DNA of 64,000 nucleotides, from positions 496,001 to 560,000 of the forward strand of contig NZ_CAUI01000005.1 of assembly GCF_000350165.1 (NCBI RefSeq), given 5' to 3'. The DNA comes from Halanaerobium saccharolyticum subsp. saccharolyticum DSM 6643. Its GTDB lineage: Bacteria; Bacillota; Halanaerobiia; Halanaerobiales; Halanaerobiaceae. This document shows, in pieces, positions 25,480-33,759 of the stretch. The position numbers and the translations under genes were made by a program. The notes under the pieces are model-generated. The model was given only the letters and a program-made list of their open reading frames with translations, was not told where the DNA came from and ran no database searches. Within the stretch, counting starts at the first letter, position 1, and each line of letters opens with the position of its first letter.

Positions 25480-27135
25480 ATGATATTAGAAAAATTGTGT
25501 GAATTTGCAGAAACAGTTGAAGATTTTCCTCCTCCTCATTTCAAGAAAAGATCTATTGATTATTTAATTGAAATTAATGAAGAAGGAGAATTGTTAGGAT
25601 TTACTGATGTTAGTGATGAAGGAAAAATATTTATTTATGCTGATCATTTAATTGGACGAACAAGTCAAGTGAAGCCACATTTATTAGTAGATAAAGCCTC
25701 ATATGTCTTCGGTAATATTGAAGAAGAAAGTTTAAGTTCGAGACAAAAAAAGACAAAGAATGAATTTTATAAACTTATTTTAGAAAGTTATCAAGCTACT
25801 AGTGAACAAACAATTTATTCAATACTTAAATTTCTAGAAAATAACCAAGTTGAAGATCATATAGAAAATGATTTAAAAAATAATAACTGGTTAGCTTTTA
25901 GAGTCAATGGAAAAGACCCTTTGAAAATTGATTCAATTCAAGAATTTTGGCAGAAAAGACAAAATAAAGTAGCAAATGAAAAAAGATCTGATTTTATTTC
26001 TGAATGTTTGATTTGTGGCCAAGAAAAAGTAATAGCAGATCGTGATCCTGAACAATTCAAATTACTTAGAGTTGGAGGTCAAAGTGGTGGAAGTTCTTTG
26101 ATTTCAGCTAATCACAAGTCTTTTGAGTCATATGGCTTATCAGGTTCTTATATTGCTTCGATTTGTTTCGACTGTGCTACTCAATATGGCAGAGCAGCAA
26201 ATTATTTAATAGCAAAAAAAGAGCATCGATTAAAAATAGGAGATATATTATACATTTTTTGGACCAAAAATAATTTAGAGTTTAACGGATTTGAACTCTT
26301 AGAAAATCCAGAAGAGAATGAACTTAGAGATTTTTTGAAATCATTTAAAAGTGGAAAAAAATCTTATATTGATGATGAGAAATTTTATTGTCTGGCTTTA
26401 AGTGCAAATAACAGTCGGACTGTAGTAAGAGATTGGATAAGTACAACTATTGAAAATGTTGAAGAGAATATTAATAATTATTTTAGAGAAATGCAGTTGG
26501 ATGATAATAAATCTGAAAGATATTATGGAATAAACAGTTTAGTTAGTCAGACAGCTTTTAAATTTGATGATATTAAACCAATAGTGGCAGAATCCATAGC
26601 TGCATATGCAATTAAAGGAAGTCCATTGGCAGAGGCAGTTCTTTTTAATACAGTTAAACGAATAAAAGCAGATGTTGAGTTTCGCGTAACTAGACCAAGA
26701 GCTTCTTTGCTAAAAATGTATTTTAATTCTCATCCTGAAGGGGGAATAAAGGTGAAAAATAAATTAAATAAAAAAGAAAATAGTCCCGCTTATTTATGTG
26801 GCCGTTTATTTAGTGTTATAGAAATCATTCAGAAAAAAGCATTACCTGGAATTAAATCCACAATTGTTGATCGTTATTATGGAACGGCTTCTTCAGCTCC
26901 GGCCTCGGTTTTTGGTAATCTGATTAGAAAAGCCCAGCACCATTTAGCAAAATTAAGAAAAGAAGAAAGTACTACTGGGCTTTATTACTGGCTGCAGTCT
27001 GAATTGGAAGATATTATGGTAGAACTTAATGATTTTCCGGCAACATTGTCACTTAAAGAACAGGGCTTATTCGCACTTGGATATTATCAGCAGAAAGCCT
27101 ATCGTCCAGAAAAAGATAAAAAGGAGGAAAATTAA
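25480..27135 (+). CDS. cas8c: CRISPR-associated protein Cas8c (Csd1), Cascade large subunit
   Basis: Large subunit of type I-C Cascade, 551 residues, expected to recognise the PAM and help recruit Cas3. Position between cas5 and cas7 and the C-terminal text (YLCGRLFSVIEIIQKKA, then TASSAPASVFGNLIRKAQHH) identify the Csd1 family. Two Cys pairs, CLIC near residue 177 and CFDC near 229, look like a zinc ribbon. In many type I-C systems the 3' part of this gene also yields a small subunit (Cas11c) from an internal start. A GTG at about 26752 following GAAGGGGGAATAAAG is one candidate here, though unproven. Confidence 0.94.
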   Translation: MILEKLCEFAETVEDFPPPHFKKRSIDYLIEINEEGELLGFTDVSDEGKIFIYADHLIGRTSQVKPHLLVDKASYVFGNIEEESLSSRQKKTKNEFYKLILESYQATSEQTIYSILKFLENNQVEDHIENDLKNNNWLAFRVNGKDPLKIDSIQEFWQKRQNKVANEKRSDFISECLICGQEKVIADRDPEQFKLLRVGGQSGGSSLISANHKSFESYGLSGSYIASICFDCATQYGRAANYLIAKKEHRLKIGDILYIFWTKNNLEFNGFELLENPEENELRDFLKSFKSGKKSYIDDEKFYCLALSANNSRTVVRDWISTTIENVEENINNYFREMQLDDNKSERYYGINSLVSQTAFKFDDIKPIVAESIAAYAIKGSPLAEAVLFNTVKRIKADVEFRVTRPRASLLKMYFNSHPEGGIKVKNKLNKKENSPAYLCGRLFSVIEIIQKKALPGIKSTIVDRYYGTASSAPASVFGNLIRKAQHHLAKLRKEESTTGLYYWLQSELEDIMVELNDFPATLSLKEQGLFALGYYQQKAYRPEKDKKEEN

Positions 27136-28020
27136 ATGATTTATAATAATCCAGAAAAAAGACATGATTTTATTCTTATATTTGATGTAAAAGATGGAAA
27201 TCCAAATGGTGATCCTGATGCAGGCAATCTACCTCGAGTGGATCCCGAAACAATGCATGGTTTAGTTTCAGATGTAAGTTTAAAAAGAAAAGTGAGAAAC
27301 TGGGTTGCTTTAACTCAAGATGAGAATATTTATGTTGAAAATGAAGGTGTTTTATATAATCAACAGGAAATGGCATATCAGGATTTAGAATTAGATGAAA
27401 AGGCGAATGATCGTGATTCAATTGATGATGCTAGAGATTGGATGTGTAAGAACTTTTATGATGTGAGGACATTTGGTGCAGTAATGAGTACCAGTAAATT
27501 TAATTGTGGTCAGGTTCAGGGACCTTTTCAATTAACTTTTGCAAGATCTGTAGATCCAATTGTTCCGATGGATCTATCAATTACAAGAGTAGCGGTAACT
27601 AAACCTGAAGATGCTCGTAAACAGAGTTCTGATGATGAAGGGGCAAGTTCTAATAAAATAACTGAAATGGGAAGAAAAACTATGATTCCTTATGGCTTAT
27701 ATGTTGCCCATGGCTTTTATAACCCATATTTTGCTGATAATACTGGTGTAAAAGAATCGGATTTAGAAATATTCTGGGAATCATTAGTTAAAATGTGGGA
27801 TTTAGATCGTTCTGCAAGCAGAGGAATGATGGCCTGTCGAGGTTTATATGTCTTTACACATGAAGATAAAACTGGAAATGCTCCAGCAAATAAATTATTT
27901 GATTTAATAGATGTTTCTAAAAAAGATAATGTTGAAACTCCAAGAAAATTTAGTGATTATCAAGTATTTATAGAAAATGATCTACCTGATAAAATTACAC
28001 TTTCTAAAATATTGGATTAG
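27136..28020 (+). CDS. cas7c: CRISPR-associated protein Cas7c (Csd2), Cascade backbone
   Basis: 294-residue RAMP protein that coats the spacer part of the crRNA as the Cascade backbone. The start IFDVKDGNPNGDPDAGNLPR is the diagnostic Csd2/Csh2 segment; TRVAVTKPEDA and RGMMACRGLYVFTHEDKTGN are further conserved blocks. Its ATG is immediately after the cas8c stop, with AAAAGGAGGAAAA as ribosome binding site, in keeping with the higher copy number needed. Nothing looks disrupted. Confidence 0.95.
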   Translation: MIYNNPEKRHDFILIFDVKDGNPNGDPDAGNLPRVDPETMHGLVSDVSLKRKVRNWVALTQDENIYVENEGVLYNQQEMAYQDLELDEKANDRDSIDDARDWMCKNFYDVRTFGAVMSTSKFNCGQVQGPFQLTFARSVDPIVPMDLSITRVAVTKPEDARKQSSDDEGASSNKITEMGRKTMIPYGLYVAHGFYNPYFADNTGVKESDLEIFWESLVKMWDLDRSASRGMMACRGLYVFTHEDKTGNAPANKLFDLIDVSKKDNVETPRKFSDYQVFIENDLPDKITLSKILD

Positions 28021-28025
28021 TAAAA

Positions 28026-28643
28026 ATGGATAATCAATATTTTGAATGGCAAAAAATATCTTCAATCCCCATATCAGCTTTACAGCATTATATATATTGC
28101 CCTAGGCAGTTCGCATTGATTCATATTGAAGAAATTTATGAGGAAAATGTATTTACAATTCAGGGCAATATAGTTCATAAAAGAATTGATAATGAAAAAA
28201 ATTATTATAATAAAGACAAAAAGGTGGAAAACAGCTTACCACTTTGGTCAGAAAAATATGGCTTATATGGAGTTGCAGATACTGTTGAATTTGAGGGAGA
28301 TAAAATAATTCCTGTTGAATTTAAAAGCGGTAAAAAAAAGAATAAATTAGCTGACGATATTCAGTTAGCTGCACAGGCTATCTGTCTTGAAGAAATGTTA
28401 TTTACAGAAATAACTTTTGGATATATTTATTATGATAAATCGAGAAAAAGAAGAGAAGTTATTTTAGATGAAAAGTTAAGAAAGAAATTAAAAGATACTA
28501 TATCGTCTGTTAGAGAATTATTAATCAGAAAAAACACACCACAACCAGTAAATGATCAAAGATGTAATAATTGTTCGCTAAAAAATTACTGTTTACCCGA
28601 TTTAACAAGAAGAATAGAAAATTATCTTAAGGAGTTAAAATAA
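28026..28643 (+). CDS. cas4: CRISPR-associated exonuclease Cas4
   Basis: 205-residue RecB-type nuclease used with Cas1-Cas2 to trim prespacers and select the PAM during adaptation. Four cysteines for the Fe-S cluster are present: C25 in YIYCPRQFALI and C180, C183, C189 in QRCNNCSLKNYC. The nuclease residues are D85 (GVADTVEF), E98 and K100 (PVEFKSGKK), with His51 before them. It lies between cas7 and cas1 and its stop shares one base with the cas1 start (TAATG). Confidence 0.95.
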   Translation: MDNQYFEWQKISSIPISALQHYIYCPRQFALIHIEEIYEENVFTIQGNIVHKRIDNEKNYYNKDKKVENSLPLWSEKYGLYGVADTVEFEGDKIIPVEFKSGKKKNKLADDIQLAAQAICLEEMLFTEITFGYIYYDKSRKRREVILDEKLRKKLKDTISSVRELLIRKNTPQPVNDQRCNNCSLKNYCLPDLTRRIENYLKELK

Positions 28644-29677
28644 TGGCTCATCATATTAAAAATACATTATATATTACTAATCCTGAATCTTATTTAAGAA
28701 AAAAACATGATGTAATAATAGTTGAAATTGAGAAAAAAGAAAAAATAAGAATACCAGGACATCATTTAGGAAGTATTATTTTGTTTGGAAGGTCTAAAAT
28801 AAGTCATTATGCTCTTGATTGGTGTATAAAAAATGGTGTTACAGTAACTAGAGTTACTAGATCAGGACGTTATATTGGTAATTGGGCTGGGCCTGTAAAA
28901 GGTAATGTTTTGTTGAGAGTAGAACAATTTGATAAATATAAAGATGAAAATGAAAAATGCAAACTAAGCCAGAGCTTCATTAAAGGTAAGATTTATAATC
29001 AGCGCGCTATGCTCTTAAGAAGTGCTAGAGATATTAATGATGAAAAAATAGAAAAATCACTTCGTAAAAATAGTAAAAAATTAGATAGAATACTAAACAT
29101 AATTGATGACAGCGATAGTGTTGATCAGGTTAGAGGATTTGAAGGTATTGCAGCAAAAAATTATTTTTCTGTATTTGATGAAATGATTGTAAATGAAGAT
29201 GATATATTTAAATTTAAAAAAAGAACTAAAAGACCTCCAAAAGATGCTATCAATGCAATGCTTTCTTATCTTTATGTTATTTTGAATCACGATTGTCGAA
29301 CTGCTTTAGAAGCAGTTGGTTTAGACCCTCAAATTGGTTTTTTACATGAAATAAGACCCGGCAAGCCAGCTTTAGCTTTAGATCTAATGGAAGAATTAAG
29401 ACCAATAATGGTAGAAAGATTAGTATTAACTATGATTAATAGAAAACAAGTTATTAAAGATGATTTTGATTTTAAAGTTGGTGGAGCAGTAGAAATGAGA
29501 GAAGATTTTAGAAAAAAATTGATACAACAATATCAGGAAAAGAAGCAGAATGAAATTAAACATCCACTTTTGGATAGAGTAATTCCTTATGGTTTAATTC
29601 CTTTTATCCAGGCAAGGTTATTGGCAAGAAGATTAAGAGGAGATGTTGAGAAATACCCACCATTTATTTATCAGTAA
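28643..29677 (+). CDS. cas1: CRISPR-associated integrase Cas1
   Basis: 344-residue metal-dependent integrase that inserts new spacers at the leader end. Catalytic residues by motif are E167 (VRGFEGIAAKNYF), H235 (GFLHEIRPGKPAL) and D247 (LALDLMEELRP). The N-terminal beta-domain begins HHIKNTLYITNPESYL. Full length for the type I-C lineage, with no disruption, so the locus should be able to acquire spacers. Confidence 0.96.
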   Translation: MAHHIKNTLYITNPESYLRKKHDVIIVEIEKKEKIRIPGHHLGSIILFGRSKISHYALDWCIKNGVTVTRVTRSGRYIGNWAGPVKGNVLLRVEQFDKYKDENEKCKLSQSFIKGKIYNQRAMLLRSARDINDEKIEKSLRKNSKKLDRILNIIDDSDSVDQVRGFEGIAAKNYFSVFDEMIVNEDDIFKFKKRTKRPPKDAINAMLSYLYVILNHDCRTALEAVGLDPQIGFLHEIRPGKPALALDLMEELRPIMVERLVLTMINRKQVIKDDFDFKVGGAVEMREDFRKKLIQQYQEKKQNEIKHPLLDRVIPYGLIPFIQARLLARRLRGDVEKYPPFIYQ

Positions 29678-29693
29678 AGGTGTGATAAAATTG

Positions 29694-29984
29694 ATGTATG
29701 TTCTAGCATACGATATTTCAACTGAAAATGCTAAAGGTAGAAAAAGATTGAGAAAAGTTGCTGAAACCTGTGAAAATTATGGGCAAAGAGTTCAGAAATC
29801 AGTTTTTGAATTCCAATTAGATGATAAAAAATTTTTAATGATGAGAAATGAAGTATTGGAGTTAATGAACAAGAAAAAAGATAATATTAGGATCTATAAA
29901 ATAATTGCTCCAAAAGATAATTATGTGGAAGAACATGGGAACTTTAAGTCTGTAGATTATGATAATGATACACTGTTAATTTAA
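29694..29984 (+). CDS. cas2: CRISPR-associated protein Cas2
   Basis: 96-residue ferredoxin-fold protein that bridges two Cas1 dimers in the integration complex. It starts MYVLAYDIST, the usual Cas2 first strand with the conserved Asp, and continues with RVQKSVFEFQLDD. The ATG at 29694 follows AAAGGTGTG, and a TTG just before it is the only close alternative. A longer frame reaching into cas1 is not needed. The gene ends where the CRISPR leader begins. Confidence 0.95.
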   Translation: MYVLAYDISTENAKGRKRLRKVAETCENYGQRVQKSVFEFQLDDKKFLMMRNEVLELMNKKKDNIRIYKIIAPKDNYVEEHGNFKSVDYDNDTLLI

Positions 29985-30163
29985 TTTGCGAAGGGGGAGT
30001 GTTTGTTAAATTACTGCTTCTTTCGCAAATGCTCATAAATACTAATCTAAAAGGCATTTGAAGGAGATGAAGTAAAATGATTTTATTTTTTGTGGAGGTG
30101 ATAATAGATATTCGCAAAATAACCTTTATGAATCTTGATTTAACAGGGCTAATTTAGCCTGCT
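29985..30163 (+). promoter_or_regulatory. CRISPR leader
   Basis: AT-rich 179-bp stretch between cas2 and the first repeat. ATTTGCGAA (29984-29992) and TTCGCAAAT (30022-30030) form an inverted repeat, and TTCGCAAA appears again at 30111. Two Shine-Dalgarno-like runs, AAGGAGATGA at 30061 and GGAGGTGAT near 30093, are odd for non-coding DNA. The first precedes a 26-codon open frame (30077-30157) that stops seven bases before the first repeat. Promoter hexamers are not clear. Confidence 0.7.
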
Positions 30164-32410
30164 ATTGCAGTCCCCTTTGTTGGGGGCTGAGAATTGAAAC
30201 TTCTGCTTTATATCCGTAAGCAGTCGGGGTGTCAGATTGCAGTCCCCTTTGTTGGGGGCTGAGAATTGAAACTACTGATTATTATTTAATAAAAGCACAA
30301 ATTAATATTGCAGTCCCCTTTGTTGGGGGCTGAGAATTGAAACTTCAATAAAGCTAAAGCAAGAGCAGAGTTATCGTTATTGCAGTCCCCTTTGTTGGGG
30401 GCTGAGAATTGAAACAAGCCGAGAATGGAAGTCACAGTTATTTGCCCGAGATTGCAGTCCCCTTTGTTGGGGGCTGAGAATTGAAACAATGAATTATGTT
30501 GGCTTGTTTCGAATAATCAGAGATTGCAGTCCCCTTTGTTGGGGGCTGAGAATTGAAACTGCTTATCAACAACAGAAAATGAGCAGGTGGCTCATTGCAG
30601 TCCCCTTTGTTGGGGGCTGAGAATTGAAACTTTTTCGTATTGGGATGCAGCAAGTTGGGAGTCAAATTGCAGTCCCCTTTGTTGGGGGCTGAGAATTGAA
30701 ACTGGTTATGAGGTTATTACCGATAATGATATAGTAATTGCAGTCCCCTTTGTTGGGGGCTGAGAATTGAAACATTGATAACTAGTTGATGATATGCAAC
30801 TAGATGCTATTGCAGTCCCCTTTGTTGGGGGCTGAGAATTGAAACAACCAAGTGCTGAAACTATTGCGAGAATAAGGAAATTGCAGTCCCCTTTGTTGGG
30901 GGCTGAGAATTGAAACACGAAAGTGGTCAATGGTTATCATTTGGCCCAGTATTGCAGTCCCCTTTGTTGGGGGCTGAGAATTGAAACTCGCCGCATACTC
31001 GGCAAATTAGAATTTTGTAATATTGCAGTCCCCTTTGTTGGGGGCTGAGAATTGAAACTGCATTGGATCAGTCTGCACGCTATCTTTAATATATTGCAGT
31101 CCCCTTTGTTGGGGGCTGAGAATTGAAACAATAATAATCTGATCACCTTTATTAAAGTAGTTTCCAATTGCAGTCCCCTTTGTTGGGGGCTGAGAATTGA
31201 AACTGCTTTCTAACCTCAAAACCTTCATCGTCTGTTCTGATTGCAGTCCCCTTTGTTGGGGGCTGAGAATTGAAACCAAATATCATTGTCAGCTTTATTT
31301 AAGCAATAAACATTGCAGTCCCCTTTGTTGGGGGCTGAGAATTGAAACCTGTTTTTCTTTCTCGTTTTCTAAAGCCATATAAATTATTGCAGTCCCCTTT
31401 GTTGGGGGCTGAGAATTGAAACCTTAGCCAAATCCCTGACGAGATTAAAAAGTTAGAATTGCAGTCCCCTTTGTTGGGGGCTGAGAATTGAAACGGCTCT
31501 GATTATTATGCAGCTAAACAGTTTGGAATTGCAGTCCCCTTTGTTGGGGGCTGAGAATTGAAACCTTTACAGTTAAATCGTGCTGACGTAAAATTTTTTA
31601 TTGCAGTCCCCTTTGTTGGGGGCTGAGAATTGAAACTATCAGAAAGAGAAAAAGAAATTGAAGATTATTTATTGCAGTCCCCTTTGTTGGGGGCTGAGAA
31701 TTGAAACATATTTTCTATATCTGTATTTTCCAGTAATATTGCAGTCCCCTTTGTTGGGGGCTGAGAATTGAAACAACTAGTGTTGAAAAAACAAATGGCA
31801 AGTTAAAAGTATTGCAGTCCCCTTTGTTGGGGGCTGAGAATTGAAACAAAATGGCTTTGACTGATGCAATAAGCATAGCTTGATTGCAGTCCCCTTTGTT
31901 GGGGGCTGAGAATTGAAACAGGCCACTTGATTTCATTGATTTGTCAATTGATGAATTGCAGTCCCCTTTGTTGGGGGCTGAGAATTGAAACTTCAAATGC
32001 GAGGACCAAAGATGGAAAGAGATCAGATTGCAGTCCCCTTTGTTGGGGGCTGAGAATTGAAACAGGTAATGGAGTTGTTATTAGGAGTCTGTGATGGAAT
32101 TGCAGTCCCCTTTGTTGGGGGCTGAGAATTGAAACTGCTGTATCGTGATTAACAGTAACCTGATTGTTAAATTGCAGTCCCCTTTGTTGGGGGCTGAGAA
32201 TTGAAACATTGAAAGCGTCAGCTGTAGCGCGTATCCTCCCATATTGCAGTCCCCTTTGTTGAGGGCTGAGAATTGAAACATTTCATCAGCATAAGTCAAA
32301 GCAGAAGAGATGATATTGCAGTCCCCTTTGTTGGGGGCTGAGAATTGAAACCGACATTGACATACACCCCCTTGATTTTATCCTTATTGCAGTCCCCTTT
32401 GTTGGGGGCT
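30164..32410 (+). CRISPR. Type I-C CRISPR array: 31 full repeats plus one truncated repeat, 31 spacers
   Basis: The repeat is 37 nt: it begins ATTGC, then AGTCCCC, loop TTTGTT, GGGGGCT (a 7-bp stem with one G-U pair), and ends GAGAATTGAAAC. Starts run from 30164 to 32315 at about 72-nt steps, and spacers are 30-37 nt, mostly 34-35. Repeats are identical by eye except the one at 32243-32279, where GTTGGGGG reads GTTGAGGG, and the last (32386-32410), cut after GGGGGCT. Leader on the cas2 side, a 3' GAAAC end and decay at the far end all give left-to-right transcription. Uniform repeats and many spacers suggest an active array. Apparent minus-strand proteins here are translated repeats, not genes. 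Confidence 0.98.
32386..32410 (+). repeat. Truncated terminal CRISPR repeat
   Basis: The last repeat keeps its first 25 nt, up to GGGGGCT, and then changes abruptly into TGTTTTTGTCAAG, the end of an insertion element. The missing 12 nt (GAGAATTGAAAC) and any older spacers were lost to the insertion and later deletion. Confidence 0.92.
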
Positions 32411-32580
32411 TGTTTTTGTCAAGTAAAATTTGAACCTTTTATTAATTGAAAATTGACCCGAGTAAGCAAAAAATAATATTAATTTTATTGATCCAGCCAT
32501 TCTTTAGTTTCTTTCATTCGGTAAGAGTTACCATTCATATTTATTACATATGATTTGTGAATCAATCTATCTACATAGCT
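32411..32580 (-). mobile_element. IS21-family element remnant (istB-side end)
   Basis: The segment starts with TG at 32411 directly after the cut repeat and contains short terminal-type repeats (AAATTTGAACC and GAAAATTGACCC), as seen at IS21-family ends. The minus strand then encodes the last residues of an IstB-like ATPase. The rest of the element and its other end are gone. This explains most of the 326-bp gap between the array and the next gene; the remainder (32581-32736) is AT-rich with no clear feature except a possible -10 (TATAAT at 32685). Confidence 0.7.
32485..32580 (-). pseudogene. 3' remnant of istB (IS21 transposition helper ATPase)
   Basis: Reading the minus strand toward the stop at 32485 gives VDRLIHKSYVINMNG then NSYRMKETKEWLDQ. 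This is the characteristic C-terminal end of IstB, where a D-R-hydrophobic-H...G-x-S-Y-R pattern is conserved. Only about 30 codons remain; upstream the frame runs into unrelated sequence and a stop. Confidence 0.75.
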
Positions 32581-32736
32581 ACAATTTTTGCTTCGCTTTT
32601 AAGTGTCCTTACTGCTAATCTATGAAAACAAGGATTGGAAACAAATATGTAAGCAATTTAATTTCATCTTCAAGCTTAAAGGACTATAATAATATTAGAT
32701 TTGAGAGAACAAATATAAATTCTGGAGGTTTTAATT

Positions 32737-33603
32737 ATGCAATCTAAAAGAAAAGACTTAGTAAAGTCAGTTATGATAGCAGATGCACTTTCATTCGGAT
32801 CTCACTGGGTATATGATACAGAAAAGCTTGCAGATAACTATTCAGGAATTATTAAGAAATACACTACTCCGATGTCTAAGTTCCACGAGAGTAAAAAAGC
32901 AGGAGATTTATCTCACTATGGAGAGCAGGCCTTTGCTCTGCTGCAGTCCATTTCTGATCATCAGGGCTTTGACCTAAAAGAGTTTAGAGATGACTGGGTT
33001 GAGTATCTGGAAAACAATGAAATGTATATGGATCATGCAATGAAAGATTCATTGGAGAAGTTTAAGGGTTCAGACACTCTGATAGGAGCTGAAAATGTTG
33101 AATTGGGAGGGATTTCTCGCAGCTTATCTGTATTTATAGAAGAAGAAATTTCAAAAAAGGAATTTTTAGATTTGATTCATTTAACTCATAATGGAGAAGT
33201 TGTTGATCAAACAGCAGAATTTGTCTTTAATGTTATTCAGGAAGTGCTGGCAGGTAAAGATTATAAAAAAGCGATTGAAGATAATAAAGGAATTAATCAA
33301 TTTGTTGAAGAAAGTTTTAAAAAGATAGGTTCTAAAGGTAAAATTGTGGCTAACGCAGATGATCGAGGTCAGGGCTGCTCAATTAAACAGGGCTTTCCAA
33401 TTGTTTTAGATGTCTTGTGGAATGCTGATAATATCCTGGAAGCTCTTACACTTAATATTATGGCAGGTGGAGATACTTCAGCCAGAGCTATGGTAATTGC
33501 TGCAGTAATATCAGCAGCTGAGGGATTGAATTCTATACCAGAAAAATTGACTACTGGTTTTAATAAATCAGCAGCAGTTAATGAATTGCTGGCACAAAAT
33601 TAA
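32737..33603 (+). CDS. ADP-ribosylglycohydrolase-family protein
   Basis: 288 residues resembling the ADP-ribosylglycohydrolase (DraG/ARH) fold. The N-terminal VKSVMIADALSFGSHWVYD corresponds to the first metal-binding helix, and NIMAGGDTSARAMVIAAVISAAEG corresponds to the conserved C-terminal GGDxD-type metal motif. Here it reads GGDTSAR, so the usual second Asp is replaced and hydrolase activity is not certain. TTCTGGAGG is the ribosome binding site. It lies right after the CRISPR locus and IS remnant. A defence link is possible but not shown, since the family is also common in housekeeping contexts. Confidence 0.75.
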   Translation: MQSKRKDLVKSVMIADALSFGSHWVYDTEKLADNYSGIIKKYTTPMSKFHESKKAGDLSHYGEQAFALLQSISDHQGFDLKEFRDDWVEYLENNEMYMDHAMKDSLEKFKGSDTLIGAENVELGGISRSLSVFIEEEISKKEFLDLIHLTHNGEVVDQTAEFVFNVIQEVLAGKDYKKAIEDNKGINQFVEESFKKIGSKGKIVANADDRGQGCSIKQGFPIVLDVLWNADNILEALTLNIMAGGDTSARAMVIAAVISAAEGLNSIPEKLTTGFNKSAAVNELLAQN

Positions 33604-33685
33604 GAATAAAGGGACTTAGTTATAATTTTTTGTTAATCCATTGTTGAGATATCTAGTGAACTTTGAAAAAATAGATTTAATATAC

Positions 33686-33745
33686 AAAAACCCTTCTGAA
33701 AACAGATTGCTAAAAAAGTCTGTTGAATCAGAAAGGGTTTTTTGT
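33686..33745. terminator. Bidirectional terminator between convergent genes
   Basis: AAAAACCCTTCTGA and TCAGAAAGGGTTTTTT form a long stem with a bulge, flanked by A-run and T-run on the two sides. It can serve both the ADP-ribosylglycohydrolase-like gene and the minus-strand transporter operon. Confidence 0.85.
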
Positions 33746-33759
33746 TTGAATATAATATT

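Noticed and set aside
29643-29693. Longer start for cas2 overlapping cas1
   Set aside because: Cas2 begins canonically at MYVLAYDIST (29694) with its own ribosome binding site; the extra 17 residues are cas1 sequence in another frame.
30286-32299. Several open frames of 60-93 codons across the array, with repeated FQFSAPNKGDCN-like text
   Set aside because: They are translations of the CRISPR repeats and spacers; the periodicity and shared text come from the repeat units, with no ribosome binding sites.
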